64,000 nt of DNA from Xylanibacter ruminicola (lineage in GTDB: Bacteria; Bacteroidota; Bacteroidia; Bacteroidales; Bacteroidaceae), in contig NZ_FRBD01000014.1 of NCBI RefSeq assembly GCF_900142525.1, forward strand, positions 1 to 64,000. The letters are read 5' to 3'. Below, piece after piece: positions 49,443 through 59,586 of this stretch (within the stretch, counting starts at the first letter, position 1; each line of letters opens with the position of its first letter). Position numbers and translations under genes: made by a program. The notes under the pieces are model-generated. The model did no database searches. It was not told the DNA's origin and saw only the letters and a program-made list of their open reading frames with translations.

Positions 49443-50360
49443 ATGAAGAAATTAGTTATTGGATTCGTAGCTCTTTTGATGCTCGCTGCATGCGGGCAAT
49501 CGTACGAAGAAACCAAGCGCCTCACTCGTCAGCAGCGCTTGAAGCTGTGGCGTGAGGATTCGGCCGCACTCAAAATAGCCGTGATGCCCACGTTGGATTG
49601 TCTGCCTGTTTTTGTGGCCAAGGATCGACAGATGTTTGATACAGCCGTCGACATCCGCCTGAAGCGCTACAGAGCCCAGATGGACATCGATACTGCGTTA
49701 ATCAGAAATCGTGTAGAAGGCGCCATCACCGACCTTGTGAGGGCCGAGAAGATGATAAAAGAGGGCACACCCCTGCGATATGCGGCTGCTACCAATGCCT
49801 ATTGGCTGATGCTGAGTCAGCGACAATTGCGTATCACCAACTTCAAGCATCTCGACGATAAGATGCTGGCCATGACCCGCTATTCGGTTACCGACTTGCT
49901 GGGCGATCTGGCTGTGGATAGCGCCAAATTGGCTCCAGAGCGCGTTTTCCGCATACAGATTAACGATGTGAACATCCGCCTGAAAATGCTGGAGAACAAC
50001 GAGATGGATGCCATGTTGCTGACAGAACCTCAGGCATCGCAAGCACTGATGAAGAAGCACTTTGTAATGATGGACACTCGTAAGGAGGATATACAGATGG
50101 GTGCACTCGTGTTTCGTACCAAGAACATGGGCGACAAGACGCGCCTGCACCAGATGGAGGTGTTTATGAAGGGTTACAAGCAGGCTTGCGACTCGATTAA
50201 CCACTTCGGAGTGGCCCACTACAAGCAGATTCTGAAGAAGTACTATGGACTGAACGACCAAGCCATCAAGGCGCTTCCCGATTCGCTGAAGTTCACCTAT
50301 CAGGCACCTAGACAAAAAGACATAGACCGTGCCAAACGCTGGCTGGAAAAGAAGAAGTAA
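49443..50360 (+). CDS. Solute-binding lipoprotein (NMT1/THI5-like periplasmic binding fold)
   Basis: 305 aa lipoprotein; lipidated Cys 17 (GFVALLMLAAC). The fold is suggested by IAVMPTLDCLPVFVAKDRQM at the start and by LKMLENNEMDAMLLTEPQAS in the middle, as in nitrate/sulfonate/thiamine-precursor binding proteins. No ABC permease or ATPase gene lies beside it, so the usual transport role is doubtful. It is followed after three bases by the large TPR gene. Start at the ATG that opens the lipoprotein signal. Confidence 0.8.
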   Translation: MKKLVIGFVALLMLAACGQSYEETKRLTRQQRLKLWREDSAALKIAVMPTLDCLPVFVAKDRQMFDTAVDIRLKRYRAQMDIDTALIRNRVEGAITDLVRAEKMIKEGTPLRYAAATNAYWLMLSQRQLRITNFKHLDDKMLAMTRYSVTDLLGDLAVDSAKLAPERVFRIQINDVNIRLKMLENNEMDAMLLTEPQASQALMKKHFVMMDTRKEDIQMGALVFRTKNMGDKTRLHQMEVFMKGYKQACDSINHFGVAHYKQILKKYYGLNDQAIKALPDSLKFTYQAPRQKDIDRAKRWLEKKK

Positions 50361-50363
50361 CAC

Positions 50364-52514
50364 ATGAAACAAGATAAAATACTGGAGGAAGTATTAGATT
50401 TCCTGAAAAAAAAACTATTGAATGATGCCATGCAGAGTATGGAGAATTATCTGACCATGCATCCGCACCAGATAAACTCCGACCGCCTGTTTGCCATCAA
50501 AACCGATTATCAGGTAATGCGCGACTATTGGCGTAATGGTTACAAGGACCCGCAACTGCCACATCTATACGATAAGTTGGTGCGTCGTATGTACGTGCTT
50601 TATGCCAATGTGGCTAACAACGCGCGCGTGCTGCAGTCGCCATTCCTCTCGTCGCTCTTTATGCGAGCTAATCTTAGTCCAAGAGATTGGTCGGTTCAGG
50701 TGATAAGAGAGCAGTTGGAATCATTCGTCTCGGATGTGGCCATGCTGGATCTGGAGCCGCCTCACACCTCGAAAGAACGTCGCAAGGAACTCTATCGTCA
50801 GCATCACCAGCTTATTGGCGATATATTTTCCCAAATACTGACATCTGATTTGTGGACAGAAGGTCAGGGCGAGGAGATGCAGCAGTTGTTGCTATCGCCC
50901 ACCGTTGATTCTATCGACCAGCAGATCATCGTTAGCGCCACCACGCTGGCTGCGATGAACTGTTTTGATATCGTCAAGTTCCGCACCTTGATGAACGTGT
51001 ATCAGCAGAGTAGCGATGAATATGTGCGCCAGCGCGCGCTTGTAGGTTGGGTGCTGAGTATCGACGACCATCTGTATGTAGAGGTTTATCCAGAGATGAA
51101 ACAGCTAGTAATCAAAGCCCTTGAGAACCCCAACTGCGGAAAAGAGTTGGCCGAACTTCAGAAGCAGATATACTACTGCATGAGTGCTGAGGAAGATCAT
51201 AACACGATTCAGAAGGAGATTATGCCCGACCTGATTAAGAACCAGAACAACATTGTTCGCAATGGCATGCTGGAACAAGACGAGGAAAGTGTTCTGAACG
51301 ATATTCTGCACCCCGACGAGGAGGAAAAGGCTGTTGAGGCGTTCGAGAATAGTTTCCGCAGGATGGTTGACATGCAGAAACAAGGTTCGGATATCTACTT
51401 TGGCGGTTTCTCGCAGATGAAGCGATTCCCATTCTTCAACGAGATTGTCAACTGGTTTACACCTTATTTTATAGAGCATCCTAGCATAGCCACAGCATGC
51501 GAGAAGTTTGGCGATATCAAATTCCTGAAGGGCATGATGGAGTATGGCCCCTTCTGCAATAGCGATAAATACTCGTTTATGCTGGCCTTCGAGAGTGTGT
51601 TGAGTCAGATTCCTGCCAACGTTCGCGAGATGCTGGATCGTGGTGAGGCGCAGATGGTGCAGAAGGTGGCGCAAGAGGAGATCAACTCTCCGCTATACAT
51701 CCGCAGAATCTACCTGCAGGATTTGTACCGTTTCTTCCGTTTGTTCCCACAGCGTGGATACTTCCGCAACTTCTTTACCTACGATGATTCTGCATGTCTG
51801 TTCTTTAATTATGAAATCTTCTTGGATTCAGTACTTCAGGAGCAGTCACATGATGTTATCACCTTCCTCATAAAGCGGCATCGTAAGGATGATGCAAGAT
51901 TGGTGTTGGAGTGTTATGAGTCGAAGTACTTTGATACTTACGAAAACCAGATGCTTGCTGCATATCTGTCTGATGATTCATGGAGGCATTACAAGAGGGC
52001 GCTTGAGCTGAATCCGAATAGTGAGCGTGCCATGTGGGGATTGGCTAGGGAGTGTTTCAAAAACAAAGATTACGAAAAAGCCTTACGCTTATACGAAAAG
52101 TTGCTGGAGTTGAATCCTGATAAGAAATCGTATCAGCTCAACAAGGCGGTTTGTCTAACCAATGTGCGTCGATACGACGAGGCCGAACAGATACTGTTTC
52201 GCCTGAATTACGAGGATCCTGACAATCTGAATGTAGTTCGTGTGTTAGCATGGGCGCTTACTTGCGATGGCAAATACGAGCAAGCCGGACGTTTGTACAA
52301 CCAGTTGATGGCTATAGAGGATCCATTAGAAGACGATATGCTTAACTACGGATTCTACCTGTGGTTTACGGGTAAGATAGATGAGGCGGCAAGCTGCTTT
52401 CGTTCTTGCGGTAGGAATGTCTTTAGCCAAATAGAGAACGAGAACTATCTGTTGGAAAAGAACGGCATCATCGAAGAGGAAATCAAGATGATGTTCGACT
52501 TGATTGGCGCTTAA
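50364..52514 (+). CDS. Large TPR-repeat protein
   Basis: 716 aa, cytoplasmic, no signal peptide. It is helical throughout; clear TPRs are in the C-terminal third (ALELNPNSERAMWGLARECF, KNKDYEKALRLYEKLLELNP). The N-terminal 450 residues are helical without recognised repeats and appear specific to Bacteroidales. Probably a scaffold for protein interactions. It is cotranscribed with the solute-binding lipoprotein (three-base gap). Its last 32 bases overlap the convergent acyltransferase gene. Confidence 0.85.
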   Translation: MKQDKILEEVLDFLKKKLLNDAMQSMENYLTMHPHQINSDRLFAIKTDYQVMRDYWRNGYKDPQLPHLYDKLVRRMYVLYANVANNARVLQSPFLSSLFMRANLSPRDWSVQVIREQLESFVSDVAMLDLEPPHTSKERRKELYRQHHQLIGDIFSQILTSDLWTEGQGEEMQQLLLSPTVDSIDQQIIVSATTLAAMNCFDIVKFRTLMNVYQQSSDEYVRQRALVGWVLSIDDHLYVEVYPEMKQLVIKALENPNCGKELAELQKQIYYCMSAEEDHNTIQKEIMPDLIKNQNNIVRNGMLEQDEESVLNDILHPDEEEKAVEAFENSFRRMVDMQKQGSDIYFGGFSQMKRFPFFNEIVNWFTPYFIEHPSIATACEKFGDIKFLKGMMEYGPFCNSDKYSFMLAFESVLSQIPANVREMLDRGEAQMVQKVAQEEINSPLYIRRIYLQDLYRFFRLFPQRGYFRNFFTYDDSACLFFNYEIFLDSVLQEQSHDVITFLIKRHRKDDARLVLECYESKYFDTYENQMLAAYLSDDSWRHYKRALELNPNSERAMWGLARECFKNKDYEKALRLYEKLLELNPDKKSYQLNKAVCLTNVRRYDEAEQILFRLNYEDPDNLNVVRVLAWALTCDGKYEQAGRLYNQLMAIEDPLEDDMLNYGFYLWFTGKIDEAASCFRSCGRNVFSQIENENYLLEKNGIIEEEIKMMFDLIGA

Positions 52515-53613
52515 GCTTCCATTTTTCTACAAGCCAAGTGCAACCCAAAGGTATACCTACGCCAGCAATGGTGTAGAGCAGCCAGAATGCATCTTCTTGC
52601 GAGTGTTCGTGTATCACCATGTGGCAACCTATCTGCTGCATGTCGAGTCCATAGTACCATATCTTGATGAGACTAACCACCTTGTAGGCCACAATATGGA
52701 AGATAAAGATGTTCAGCGTGTGGTCGCCCGTATACACTAGGAATCGCTTGAGCCAAGTGTCCTTCTTATCCAGCAGCATACTGATGTTGTAAGTCATCAG
52801 GAATCCCAGCAGGGCTGGTACAGGAAGCGATAGGAACTGGGTGTAGCTTGAGCGCCAGTTCATGTTGGCAGTGAGATAATACGAAAAAGCGTAGACGATG
52901 GCGCCAAACAAGATGGTGGTCCAAATGATGGCGTAGTAGCGCTTAATCAAGGCGTTGTAGCTCTCAGCATACTGACGGAAGATGAAGCCGACGCCAAAGA
53001 AGAAGCAACCCATCATATCGCGATAGCCGCCCTGTACGAGGGTGATAACCTTCAATCCCTCGTAGGTTTTCCATCCACAAAGTATCAGCATGATAACGCA
53101 GATGAGGTAGGGGATAGCCTTCTTCCATTTTTCAGTACGGATGCTGCTATCCAGCACCTTATATATAATAAGGTATAGGATGCTGGCTACAAACAACCCA
53201 CGGAAGAACCAGAACGCACCACACAGAAACTGGTCGTAACCACCCATGGCGGTAAAAATGTTCCATAGGTTCTGTTGTATCTGGTGCCAGCTATAGGGGT
53301 GGGTCACGCCACCCGTCTCGTTGCCGTATGCCTCGTTCAGTATACCAATCCTGAACATCAGATTGTGTAGCGCCAGGAAGATGACGCTCCACTTCACGAA
53401 TGGCACATAAAGCCCTTTTACACGCTTCTTCACAAAAGTAGCCTCGTCGTGTAGATACTTCAGCGAGAAGAAGTAACCAGCCGTGATAAAGAACAAAGGC
53501 ATGTGAAACTCGAAGATGAATTTGCACAACCATCCTGGAGCTTCTGCATGGGCTATCACCATCAGGATGATGGCTATGCCCTTACTGATTGATATCACGG
53601 TGTTTCTGTTCAT
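52483..53613 (-). CDS. Acyltransferase family 3 membrane protein
   Basis: 376 aa with about ten membrane helices. The start SISKGIAIILMVIAHAEAPG contains the catalytic-type His of family 3 (H-x-E), followed by FHMPLFFITAGYFF and KKRVKGLYVPF. Such enzymes O-acetylate or O-acylate surface sugars, phospholipid head groups or peptidoglycan. It is last in the kdsA operon, nine bases after the phospholipase D gene, so envelope lipid or LPS decoration is the likely use. Confidence 0.9.
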   Translation of the reverse strand: MNRNTVISISKGIAIILMVIAHAEAPGWLCKFIFEFHMPLFFITAGYFFSLKYLHDEATFVKKRVKGLYVPFVKWSVIFLALHNLMFRIGILNEAYGNETGGVTHPYSWHQIQQNLWNIFTAMGGYDQFLCGAFWFFRGLFVASILYLIIYKVLDSSIRTEKWKKAIPYLICVIMLILCGWKTYEGLKVITLVQGGYRDMMGCFFFGVGFIFRQYAESYNALIKRYYAIIWTTILFGAIVYAFSYYLTANMNWRSSYTQFLSLPVPALLGFLMTYNISMLLDKKDTWLKRFLVYTGDHTLNIFIFHIVAYKVVSLIKIWYYGLDMQQIGCHMVIHEHSQEDAFWLLYTIAGVGIPLGCTWLVEKWKLKRQSSRTSS

Positions 53614-53622
53614 GGGCTCTAT

Positions 53623-54858
53623 TTATAAGAAAGGTGAAAGCAAATGGGCAAACCATCCGCGGAACTTCTGCCAACCAGTACGGAAGTTGTCCCACTCCTC
53701 CTTGGTTAACTTCACGCTCTTTTGGGTGTCGCTCATAAACATATCATTCAGTTGCTTGGTTATTTTCTTATTGACGATGAGGGCGTTCACCTCGTAGTCG
53801 AATCGCAGACTGCGTGCATCCAGGTTGGTGCTACCCACGGTGCAGAACTTGTCGTCTACCATCATAATCTTCGAATGGTGGAATCCTGGTTGATACAACC
53901 AGATGTTAGCCCCCTTCTTCATCAGCTTGTGCACATTATAATATACGGCATCAGGTGTGAGCGGAATATCGCTCTTGGCTGATACCAGAATGTCTACCTT
54001 TACGCCACGCTTGATGGCGCGATGTATGGCCTTCTTGACGGATGGCGTCAGGGTGAAGTAGGGGTTGATAATTTTGATGGAATCCTGCGCATTGTCGAGG
54101 GCCGAGATGTAGAACTGGCGCATAATCTTGTTGGTCTTGTTGGGTTCGCGATTAGCTATGCCCACCATCATGTCGCCTTTCTCTTTGCCTCTGTAGTATT
54201 TCTCGTTATTCAGCTGTTCTTTGGTTGTTTTCTGCCAGATGCGGGCGAAGATGTCTTGAAGCTCATTCACCACAGGACCTTCGATTCTGCAATGCATATC
54301 GCGCCATTCGCCCACCTGTTCTGTGCCCACGATGTAGTAGTCGGCCACATTCATACCGCCTGTATAGGCTATGTGCCCATCAATCACCACAATCTTACGA
54401 TGGTCGCGTGGCCAGATGTGATTTACCCATGGAAAACGCACTGGGTCGAACTCATGGATGTCGATGCTATCCTCGCGCAGACTTTTGATGTGATGCTTCT
54501 TGAGGGGTTGGTTGTTCGAGTCGTTGCCAAAACCATCGAACAAGGCGCGCACCTCCACGCCCTCTTTTCGCTTCTCGCGCAGAATGTCGAATAGCAGCGA
54601 TGCGATTGAGTCGTTGCGGAAGTTGAAGTATTCCAGGTGCACACTGCTCTTGGCATTGCGTATGTCATCGAACATCATGTCGAACTTCTGCTTGCCCGAC
54701 ATAATCAGCTTCACGTCATTATGCTGGTAGAAGTGTATGCCCACGTCACGTATCCCGCTCACTATCAGCGAGTCGCTTGTCTGGGCTTGTGCTATTAGAG
54801 AAATCAGCAGGAATAGCATGGTGACTATTCCTGACTGATGATGCTTTCTTATGATCAT
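53623..54858 (-). CDS. Phospholipase D family protein, cardiolipin-synthase-like
   Basis: 411 aa with an N-terminal signal-like hydrophobic segment (MLFLLISLIAQAQ). There are two HKD motifs: PRDHRKIVVIDGHIAYTGGMN in the middle and FHHSKIMMVDDKFCTVGSTN near the C-terminus. Both are intact, so it should be active. Cardiolipin synthases usually have two membrane helices at the N-terminus; this one has a cleavable-looking signal instead, so a periplasmic phosphatidyl-transfer enzyme is possible. The ATG overlaps the stop of the upstream regulator gene (ATGA). Confidence 0.9.
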   Translation of the reverse strand: MIIRKHHQSGIVTMLFLLISLIAQAQTSDSLIVSGIRDVGIHFYQHNDVKLIMSGKQKFDMMFDDIRNAKSSVHLEYFNFRNDSIASLLFDILREKRKEGVEVRALFDGFGNDSNNQPLKKHHIKSLREDSIDIHEFDPVRFPWVNHIWPRDHRKIVVIDGHIAYTGGMNVADYYIVGTEQVGEWRDMHCRIEGPVVNELQDIFARIWQKTTKEQLNNEKYYRGKEKGDMMVGIANREPNKTNKIMRQFYISALDNAQDSIKIINPYFTLTPSVKKAIHRAIKRGVKVDILVSAKSDIPLTPDAVYYNVHKLMKKGANIWLYQPGFHHSKIMMVDDKFCTVGSTNLDARSLRFDYEVNALIVNKKITKQLNDMFMSDTQKSVKLTKEEWDNFRTGWQKFRGWFAHLLSPFL

Positions 54859-57800
54859 TTACGATGTTGCAATCTGTATTCGAGTGGCGTCATGCCGAAT
54901 TTCTCCTTGAAGATGTTGATGAAGTTCTCGGCTGTCATAAATCCTATGTTCGATGCCAACTCACTCATGTTAATATTAGTACGTTTCAACAGGATGCATG
55001 CGTGTTTCAGTCGCATGTCTCTTACCAGCTCGGCTGGCGTCTTGTTGGTCAGGCTACGCACGCGGTGGAAGAATGGAACACGACCCATACCCATGGCGTT
55101 GGCCATCTCCTCCAGACTGATCTGTCCGCGGCTCATGTTCTGCAGTACGTATTGCTCAATGTTCTTCAGCAGCTGCCGATCCATAGCGTCGACCATCGAG
55201 AAGTCGTTGCCTCCGCCTTCCTCGTCATCATCCGATGCCTTGATGCCCTCAGGCAGATTGTTGGTCATGGTCTGACTGCGTGGGTTCTTAACCACGGCTG
55301 TATCAACCTTGCTCATTGGGTCGTCGGCACCAATCTCAGCCAGAGCGGTAGTGTCTATCTCGCCAGCATCCATGGTCTCCGAGGCAGTGGTCATGCTGCT
55401 GGTGTGTCCCTCCAGTCGTCGAGTCTCTGCACCCTCAATCAGGTCGTTGTCCATCTGTATAGCTCCAAGACCCAGCACCTTGTTGAATCGCATGGTGGCC
55501 TCCTGCATATTGAATGGCTTAGCCAGATAGTCATCAGCACTCAGCGTGATGTTCTTCGAGCGCATATCCTGTGGCGTAAGCACGGTATCAGTCATCAGTA
55601 TGAACTTCATGTTCTGTGTCACGTAGTTGGTCTTCAACTGGTTACACAGGTCACTACCCGTCATACCAAACATCTCCTGTTTGCAGACAACCAGGTCGCA
55701 CTTCATCTGCTCAAGGTCTTCTGCAGCCTTCTCGATGTCGTTATATACGTGGAAGTTGTATACATACTTCAGTCGTGCTGCAGCAAACTCCAGGAACTCC
55801 TCGTTGTCGTCGATCATGATAACGGTGAATCGTGCAGTAGGCGAGTCGATAGCCGCACGCGAGTGTGTGGTCTCTGTGGTCAGTACTTCGCTTGCTATCT
55901 CTGGCAACTCGATTTCGCCCTTGTTGTTCATCTGCAGGCGATCCTGAACATTGTTCTTGGCTCTCTCCTCTGGATGCTCCAGATTCATCTGCATATCAGC
56001 CACGCGGGTAATAATTTGCAGCATCTGCGAGTGGAGGGCATTCAGCTGTTCCTTCTCTTCGAGCGTTTTCTCTTTCTCCGAGAGGTTGCCTATGATAGAT
56101 GTCATACGGGCCATTGGCTGTCGCAAGTCATCACTTGCAGCCTTAATCTCTTCGCGTTGCAGTCTCAGTTCCCTGATCACAGCTTCTTTTCTGTGCTTGA
56201 TGGCCTTGAGCTGTTTGATTCCAATACGCCAGAAGTAGATGATTACAAAGAATACAATGATATAGGCTGTTATCATCCACCACGACAACAGGAAGTGGCG
56301 CTCTACTTTTATCTCTAACACGCGCTCCTGGTTACTTACTGCTCCTTCAGCATTGATGGCTTTTACGTGGAGAATATAGCTTCCTGCCTTCAGGTTGTTG
56401 AATGTCACACCGTGGGTCAGTGCGTCGCCATTGCGCCAATCCTCATCGCGACCCTCCATCCAGTACATAAACTGCAAGCGCTCGCTCTGGTTATAGTTTC
56501 CAGCAGCAAACTTGATGGTAAATGTATTCTGGTTATGACTTAGCTCTATCTTGCTTGTCTCGTTCAGCGACTGATTCAGTATCACCTTGCCATGATACTC
56601 ATGTCCTGCCAATACCTCTTCTTCGCCAATAAACAGCTGGGTAAGCATCACGCGTGGCAACTCTTCCTTCTCAGCGCCAGCTCTATGCAGCACCCAGTTT
56701 ACACCATACAGTCCGCCCAGCAATACCTCGCCATCCTGCTTGGTTAGTATGGCACCAGTGTTGAACTCGTTGCTCTGCAGTCCGTCAGCGGTGGTGTAGT
56801 TGTACAGTCCGTAGTTGTTCACGCCTTCCTCATGGTTGCGCTGTATCACAATACGGCTCACACCGCGACTGGTTGTTACCCATATGCAGTGGTTCTTATC
56901 CTCGGCTATACCACAGATGTTGTTGTTACACAATCCCTGTTTTTCTGTCAGGTAGTCAAGCTCGTCGGTCTCCAGATTCAGTATGTTCAGTCCTTCGCGC
57001 GTTCCTACCCATATCAGTCCGCGTGAATCCTCGAATATCTGTGTGATGTAGTTGTTGGTAAAGCTCTTCAGATTCGATTTGTTACCAGTCATCACCTTCT
57101 TCTCTGTGGTCGATAGGTTCAGAATGATCAATCCTTCGCTGGTACCAATCAGCAGATTGTTTTCTGTAGCATCCTGCTTGTAGAACAGACAGGTGATGCT
57201 GTTGGTGCTCAGTTTGCCGTTCTCGCGGGTATATGATGAGAACGAGTTCATGCGTGGGTTGTAAACCTGTAGTCCGCCATTGGTTGCTATCCACAGGTTA
57301 CCTATCTTATCAGAAGTGAGGTCGTTAATGTGGTCGTCGATGATGGTGCGCACGCTGTCTTTGGCCACCGAGTAGATGGTCGATACACCATCCTTGATAC
57401 GTGTCAGTCCGTTACGCTTTGAACCAATCCAGATGCTACCATCAGGCGTGTTACTCATGCACGAAACCTTCAGACTGGCCAATGGGCCGTTGTAGCCTAT
57501 CACGCCCTTGTCGCTGGTACCATACCAGATGGAGCCGTCAGCATGCTGGGCCATCGCTGTTACATCGCCCATCAAGTCTGATCCGAATCTATAGATGTAC
57601 TTACCTGTATAGGCCACACCCGATTTCTCGGTTCCCACCCACAGCAGTCCTGTGTCATCCATATATACACTCTGGATGCTCACGTTGTCTGTAATCAGCT
57701 GTTTCTCGTTGATGTTTCGTGGCTGAACCGATTCTATTTCGTGGGTCTTGGGATCCATGCACATCAGTCCCAACTGGTCGGAACCAATCCAGATGCTTCC

Positions 57801-58640
57801 TGCATTACCAGCCATGCCGTTGATATTACGGTCGACACCCAGACCTGTTACGCCCAGTTTTTGGCTGATGGTGTAATCCCAAGCACCTTTCTGCTTGTCA
57901 TACATCACCAGTGTGCCCTGTCCGTAAAGCCAGATGTTATCGTATTCGTCAGCGTATGCTCGTAGCGATTTTGTCTTATGGTCTCTTAGTGCGGGTATAC
58001 CTTCTACCACCCATAGGGTGTTCTGCTGGTGCATCACGTCGCAGCAGGCTATCTTTCCGTCGTCGTAAACTATCAGTGCGCCCTCCTTACACTCGCTGAT
58101 AGAGCAAACCACACCTTGTGGCACACCACGTGTGTCGTCAGTATATCCGAATTCATAGAGCAGCTGTTGCTGCTGGTTGTAGCAAACCACACCTTTATTA
58201 GGAATGGCTCCCCACAGGTTCTTGTGCTTGTCTACATACACTACCGATGGTATAGTTTCGATACCCCATCGCGCGAAGGCTTGCTTCATGTCGCGCTCAA
58301 AGCTCTCAGTCTGTGGGTGATAGATGCAGTAGCCCGATGCTGTCTCAATGAGCAGATTGCCATCAAGTGTTTCTTGTATGGAGTTGATATAACTATCGCT
58401 CAGCGAACTACCGTTTTGCGAGTCGCTCTGGAAATTGCGGAAGGTGTAGCCGTCAAATCGGTACAGTCCTGCAGGTGTACCAAACCACATGTATCCGCGT
58501 GAGTCTTTCAGTATACAGTTTACCTGGCTGGATGTCAGTCCGTCGCGGGCTTCCAGCGTCTTAAACAGATAGTCGGCCACCACTACTACAGGTAGTGCCA
58601 GCATCAAAACGATTAATAGTTTTTTTATCTTACTCATCAT
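54855..58640 (-). CDS. Hybrid propeller/AraC regulator lacking kinase and phospho-acceptor residues
   Basis: 1261 aa, built like a Bacteroides hybrid two-component system. It has a signal segment, about 690 residues of propeller repeats (DSRGYMWFGTPAGLYRFDGY; EDSRGLIWVGTREGLNILN), a Y_Y_Y domain (about 698-777), a membrane helix (about 781-803) and an HK-like helix. It then has a receiver (about 938-1050), a long acidic linker (about 1055-1150) and a C-terminal AraC HTH. Where HisKA should give S-H-E-L-R it reads SDDLRQPM (residues 837-838 Asp). No N, G1, F or G2 box of an ATPase domain exists, and the receiver Asp is Lys (VVCKQEM, residue 987). Direct ligand control of the AraC part is therefore likely. 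ATG at 58640 overlaps the kpsF stop by four bases. Confidence 0.88.
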   Translation of the reverse strand: MMSKIKKLLIVLMLALPVVVVADYLFKTLEARDGLTSSQVNCILKDSRGYMWFGTPAGLYRFDGYTFRNFQSDSQNGSSLSDSYINSIQETLDGNLLIETASGYCIYHPQTESFERDMKQAFARWGIETIPSVVYVDKHKNLWGAIPNKGVVCYNQQQQLLYEFGYTDDTRGVPQGVVCSISECKEGALIVYDDGKIACCDVMHQQNTLWVVEGIPALRDHKTKSLRAYADEYDNIWLYGQGTLVMYDKQKGAWDYTISQKLGVTGLGVDRNINGMAGNAGSIWIGSDQLGLMCMDPKTHEIESVQPRNINEKQLITDNVSIQSVYMDDTGLLWVGTEKSGVAYTGKYIYRFGSDLMGDVTAMAQHADGSIWYGTSDKGVIGYNGPLASLKVSCMSNTPDGSIWIGSKRNGLTRIKDGVSTIYSVAKDSVRTIIDDHINDLTSDKIGNLWIATNGGLQVYNPRMNSFSSYTRENGKLSTNSITCLFYKQDATENNLLIGTSEGLIILNLSTTEKKVMTGNKSNLKSFTNNYITQIFEDSRGLIWVGTREGLNILNLETDELDYLTEKQGLCNNNICGIAEDKNHCIWVTTSRGVSRIVIQRNHEEGVNNYGLYNYTTADGLQSNEFNTGAILTKQDGEVLLGGLYGVNWVLHRAGAEKEELPRVMLTQLFIGEEEVLAGHEYHGKVILNQSLNETSKIELSHNQNTFTIKFAAGNYNQSERLQFMYWMEGRDEDWRNGDALTHGVTFNNLKAGSYILHVKAINAEGAVSNQERVLEIKVERHFLLSWWMITAYIIVFFVIIYFWRIGIKQLKAIKHRKEAVIRELRLQREEIKAASDDLRQPMARMTSIIGNLSEKEKTLEEKEQLNALHSQMLQIITRVADMQMNLEHPEERAKNNVQDRLQMNNKGEIELPEIASEVLTTETTHSRAAIDSPTARFTVIMIDDNEEFLEFAAARLKYVYNFHVYNDIEKAAEDLEQMKCDLVVCKQEMFGMTGSDLCNQLKTNYVTQNMKFILMTDTVLTPQDMRSKNITLSADDYLAKPFNMQEATMRFNKVLGLGAIQMDNDLIEGAETRRLEGHTSSMTTASETMDAGEIDTTALAEIGADDPMSKVDTAVVKNPRSQTMTNNLPEGIKASDDDEEGGGNDFSMVDAMDRQLLKNIEQYVLQNMSRGQISLEEMANAMGMGRVPFFHRVRSLTNKTPAELVRDMRLKHACILLKRTNINMSELASNIGFMTAENFINIFKEKFGMTPLEYRLQHRK

Positions 58641-59584
58641 ATCATACAAGAATAATGGTCAACTACTCCTAACAAATGTTTATTGTCATCAGTAACCAGT
58701 ACCGAGTGCACTTTATATTTGTTCATGATTCGTTGAATTTCTGTAATCTTTGTTTCAGGTTTCACCATCTTTGGTGTTCGTGTCATAATGTCGCTCACGG
58801 TGCGGTCGAAGAATTCGGCCTGCCATTTCTCCATAGCGCGACGTATGTCGCCATCGGTGATAAGACCTACTATTTCGTTGTTCACCATGGCGATACCAAG
58901 TCCCAGCTTGGCTTTGCTCACCAGTATGATAGCCTCTCCCAGATGCATCTCTGGTGGCAGTACTGGCATATCCTCTGTTCGCATCACGTCCTGAGCGGTT
59001 GTCAGCAGGCGTTTTCCAAGTTCTCCGCCTGGGTGGAACTGGGCAAAGTCGCGTGGCTGGAAGTTTCTACGCTCCATCAGTGCTATAGCCAGCGCGTCGC
59101 CTAGTACCAAGGTGGCGGTGGTAGAGCTTGTGGGGGCCAGATTCAGCGGACAGGCTTCTTTCTCAACGGCTATGTTCAGGTGGCATGTTGAGTATTTGGC
59201 CAACAGCGATTTCGGATTGCCGCTCATGCCTATGATGGGTATCTGCATGTGTAGCACCATGGGTATGAATCGCAGCAGTTCGTCTGTCTGTCCTGAATTC
59301 GATATTGCCAGCACCACGTCGTCGCTGGTCATCACGCCCAGATCGCCGTGGAACACGTCCAGAGGATTAGTAAAGAACGATGGGGTTCCTGTGCTCGAGA
59401 GTGTGGCGGCTATTTTAGCGCCTATGTGGCCGCTCTTGCCCACACCTGTTACAATTACCTTTCCTTTGCAGTTCAGTATCAGTTCTACGGCCTTGTCAAA
59501 GCTTTCGTCCAACTGGGGTATCAGTCCCAGCACTGCCTCTGCCTCGTCCTTTATAGCTTGTATCGCAATTTCTCTAACGTTCAT
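58637..59584 (-). CDS. kpsF: Arabinose-5-phosphate isomerase, KpsF/KdsD family
   Basis: Converts ribulose-5-phosphate to arabinose-5-phosphate, first step of Kdo synthesis. SIS domain (GKVIVTGVGKSGHIGAKIAA; FHGDLGVMTSDDVVLAISNS) at about residues 30-180, followed by two CBS domains to the end (DIMTRTPKMVKPETKITEIQ). Length (315 aa) is normal. It follows kdsA by two bases and precedes the hybrid regulator with a four-base overlap, so regulator and Kdo enzymes are made together. Confidence 0.95.
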   Translation of the reverse strand: MNVREIAIQAIKDEAEAVLGLIPQLDESFDKAVELILNCKGKVIVTGVGKSGHIGAKIAATLSSTGTPSFFTNPLDVFHGDLGVMTSDDVVLAISNSGQTDELLRFIPMVLHMQIPIIGMSGNPKSLLAKYSTCHLNIAVEKEACPLNLAPTSSTTATLVLGDALAIALMERRNFQPRDFAQFHPGGELGKRLLTTAQDVMRTEDMPVLPPEMHLGEAIILVSKAKLGLGIAMVNNEIVGLITDGDIRRAMEKWQAEFFDRTVSDIMTRTPKMVKPETKITEIQRIMNKYKVHSVLVTDDNKHLLGVVDHYSCMI

Positions 59585-59586
59585 AA

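Noticed and set aside
49443..50360. Complete ABC transporter
   Set aside because: Only a binding-protein-like lipoprotein is present; the neighbour is a TPR protein, not permease or ATPase.
54864..56318. Long plus-strand open frame opposite the hybrid regulator
   Set aside because: It is the antisense shadow of a conserved gene, has no promoter or recognisable domain, and its His/Leu-rich text mirrors the sense codons.
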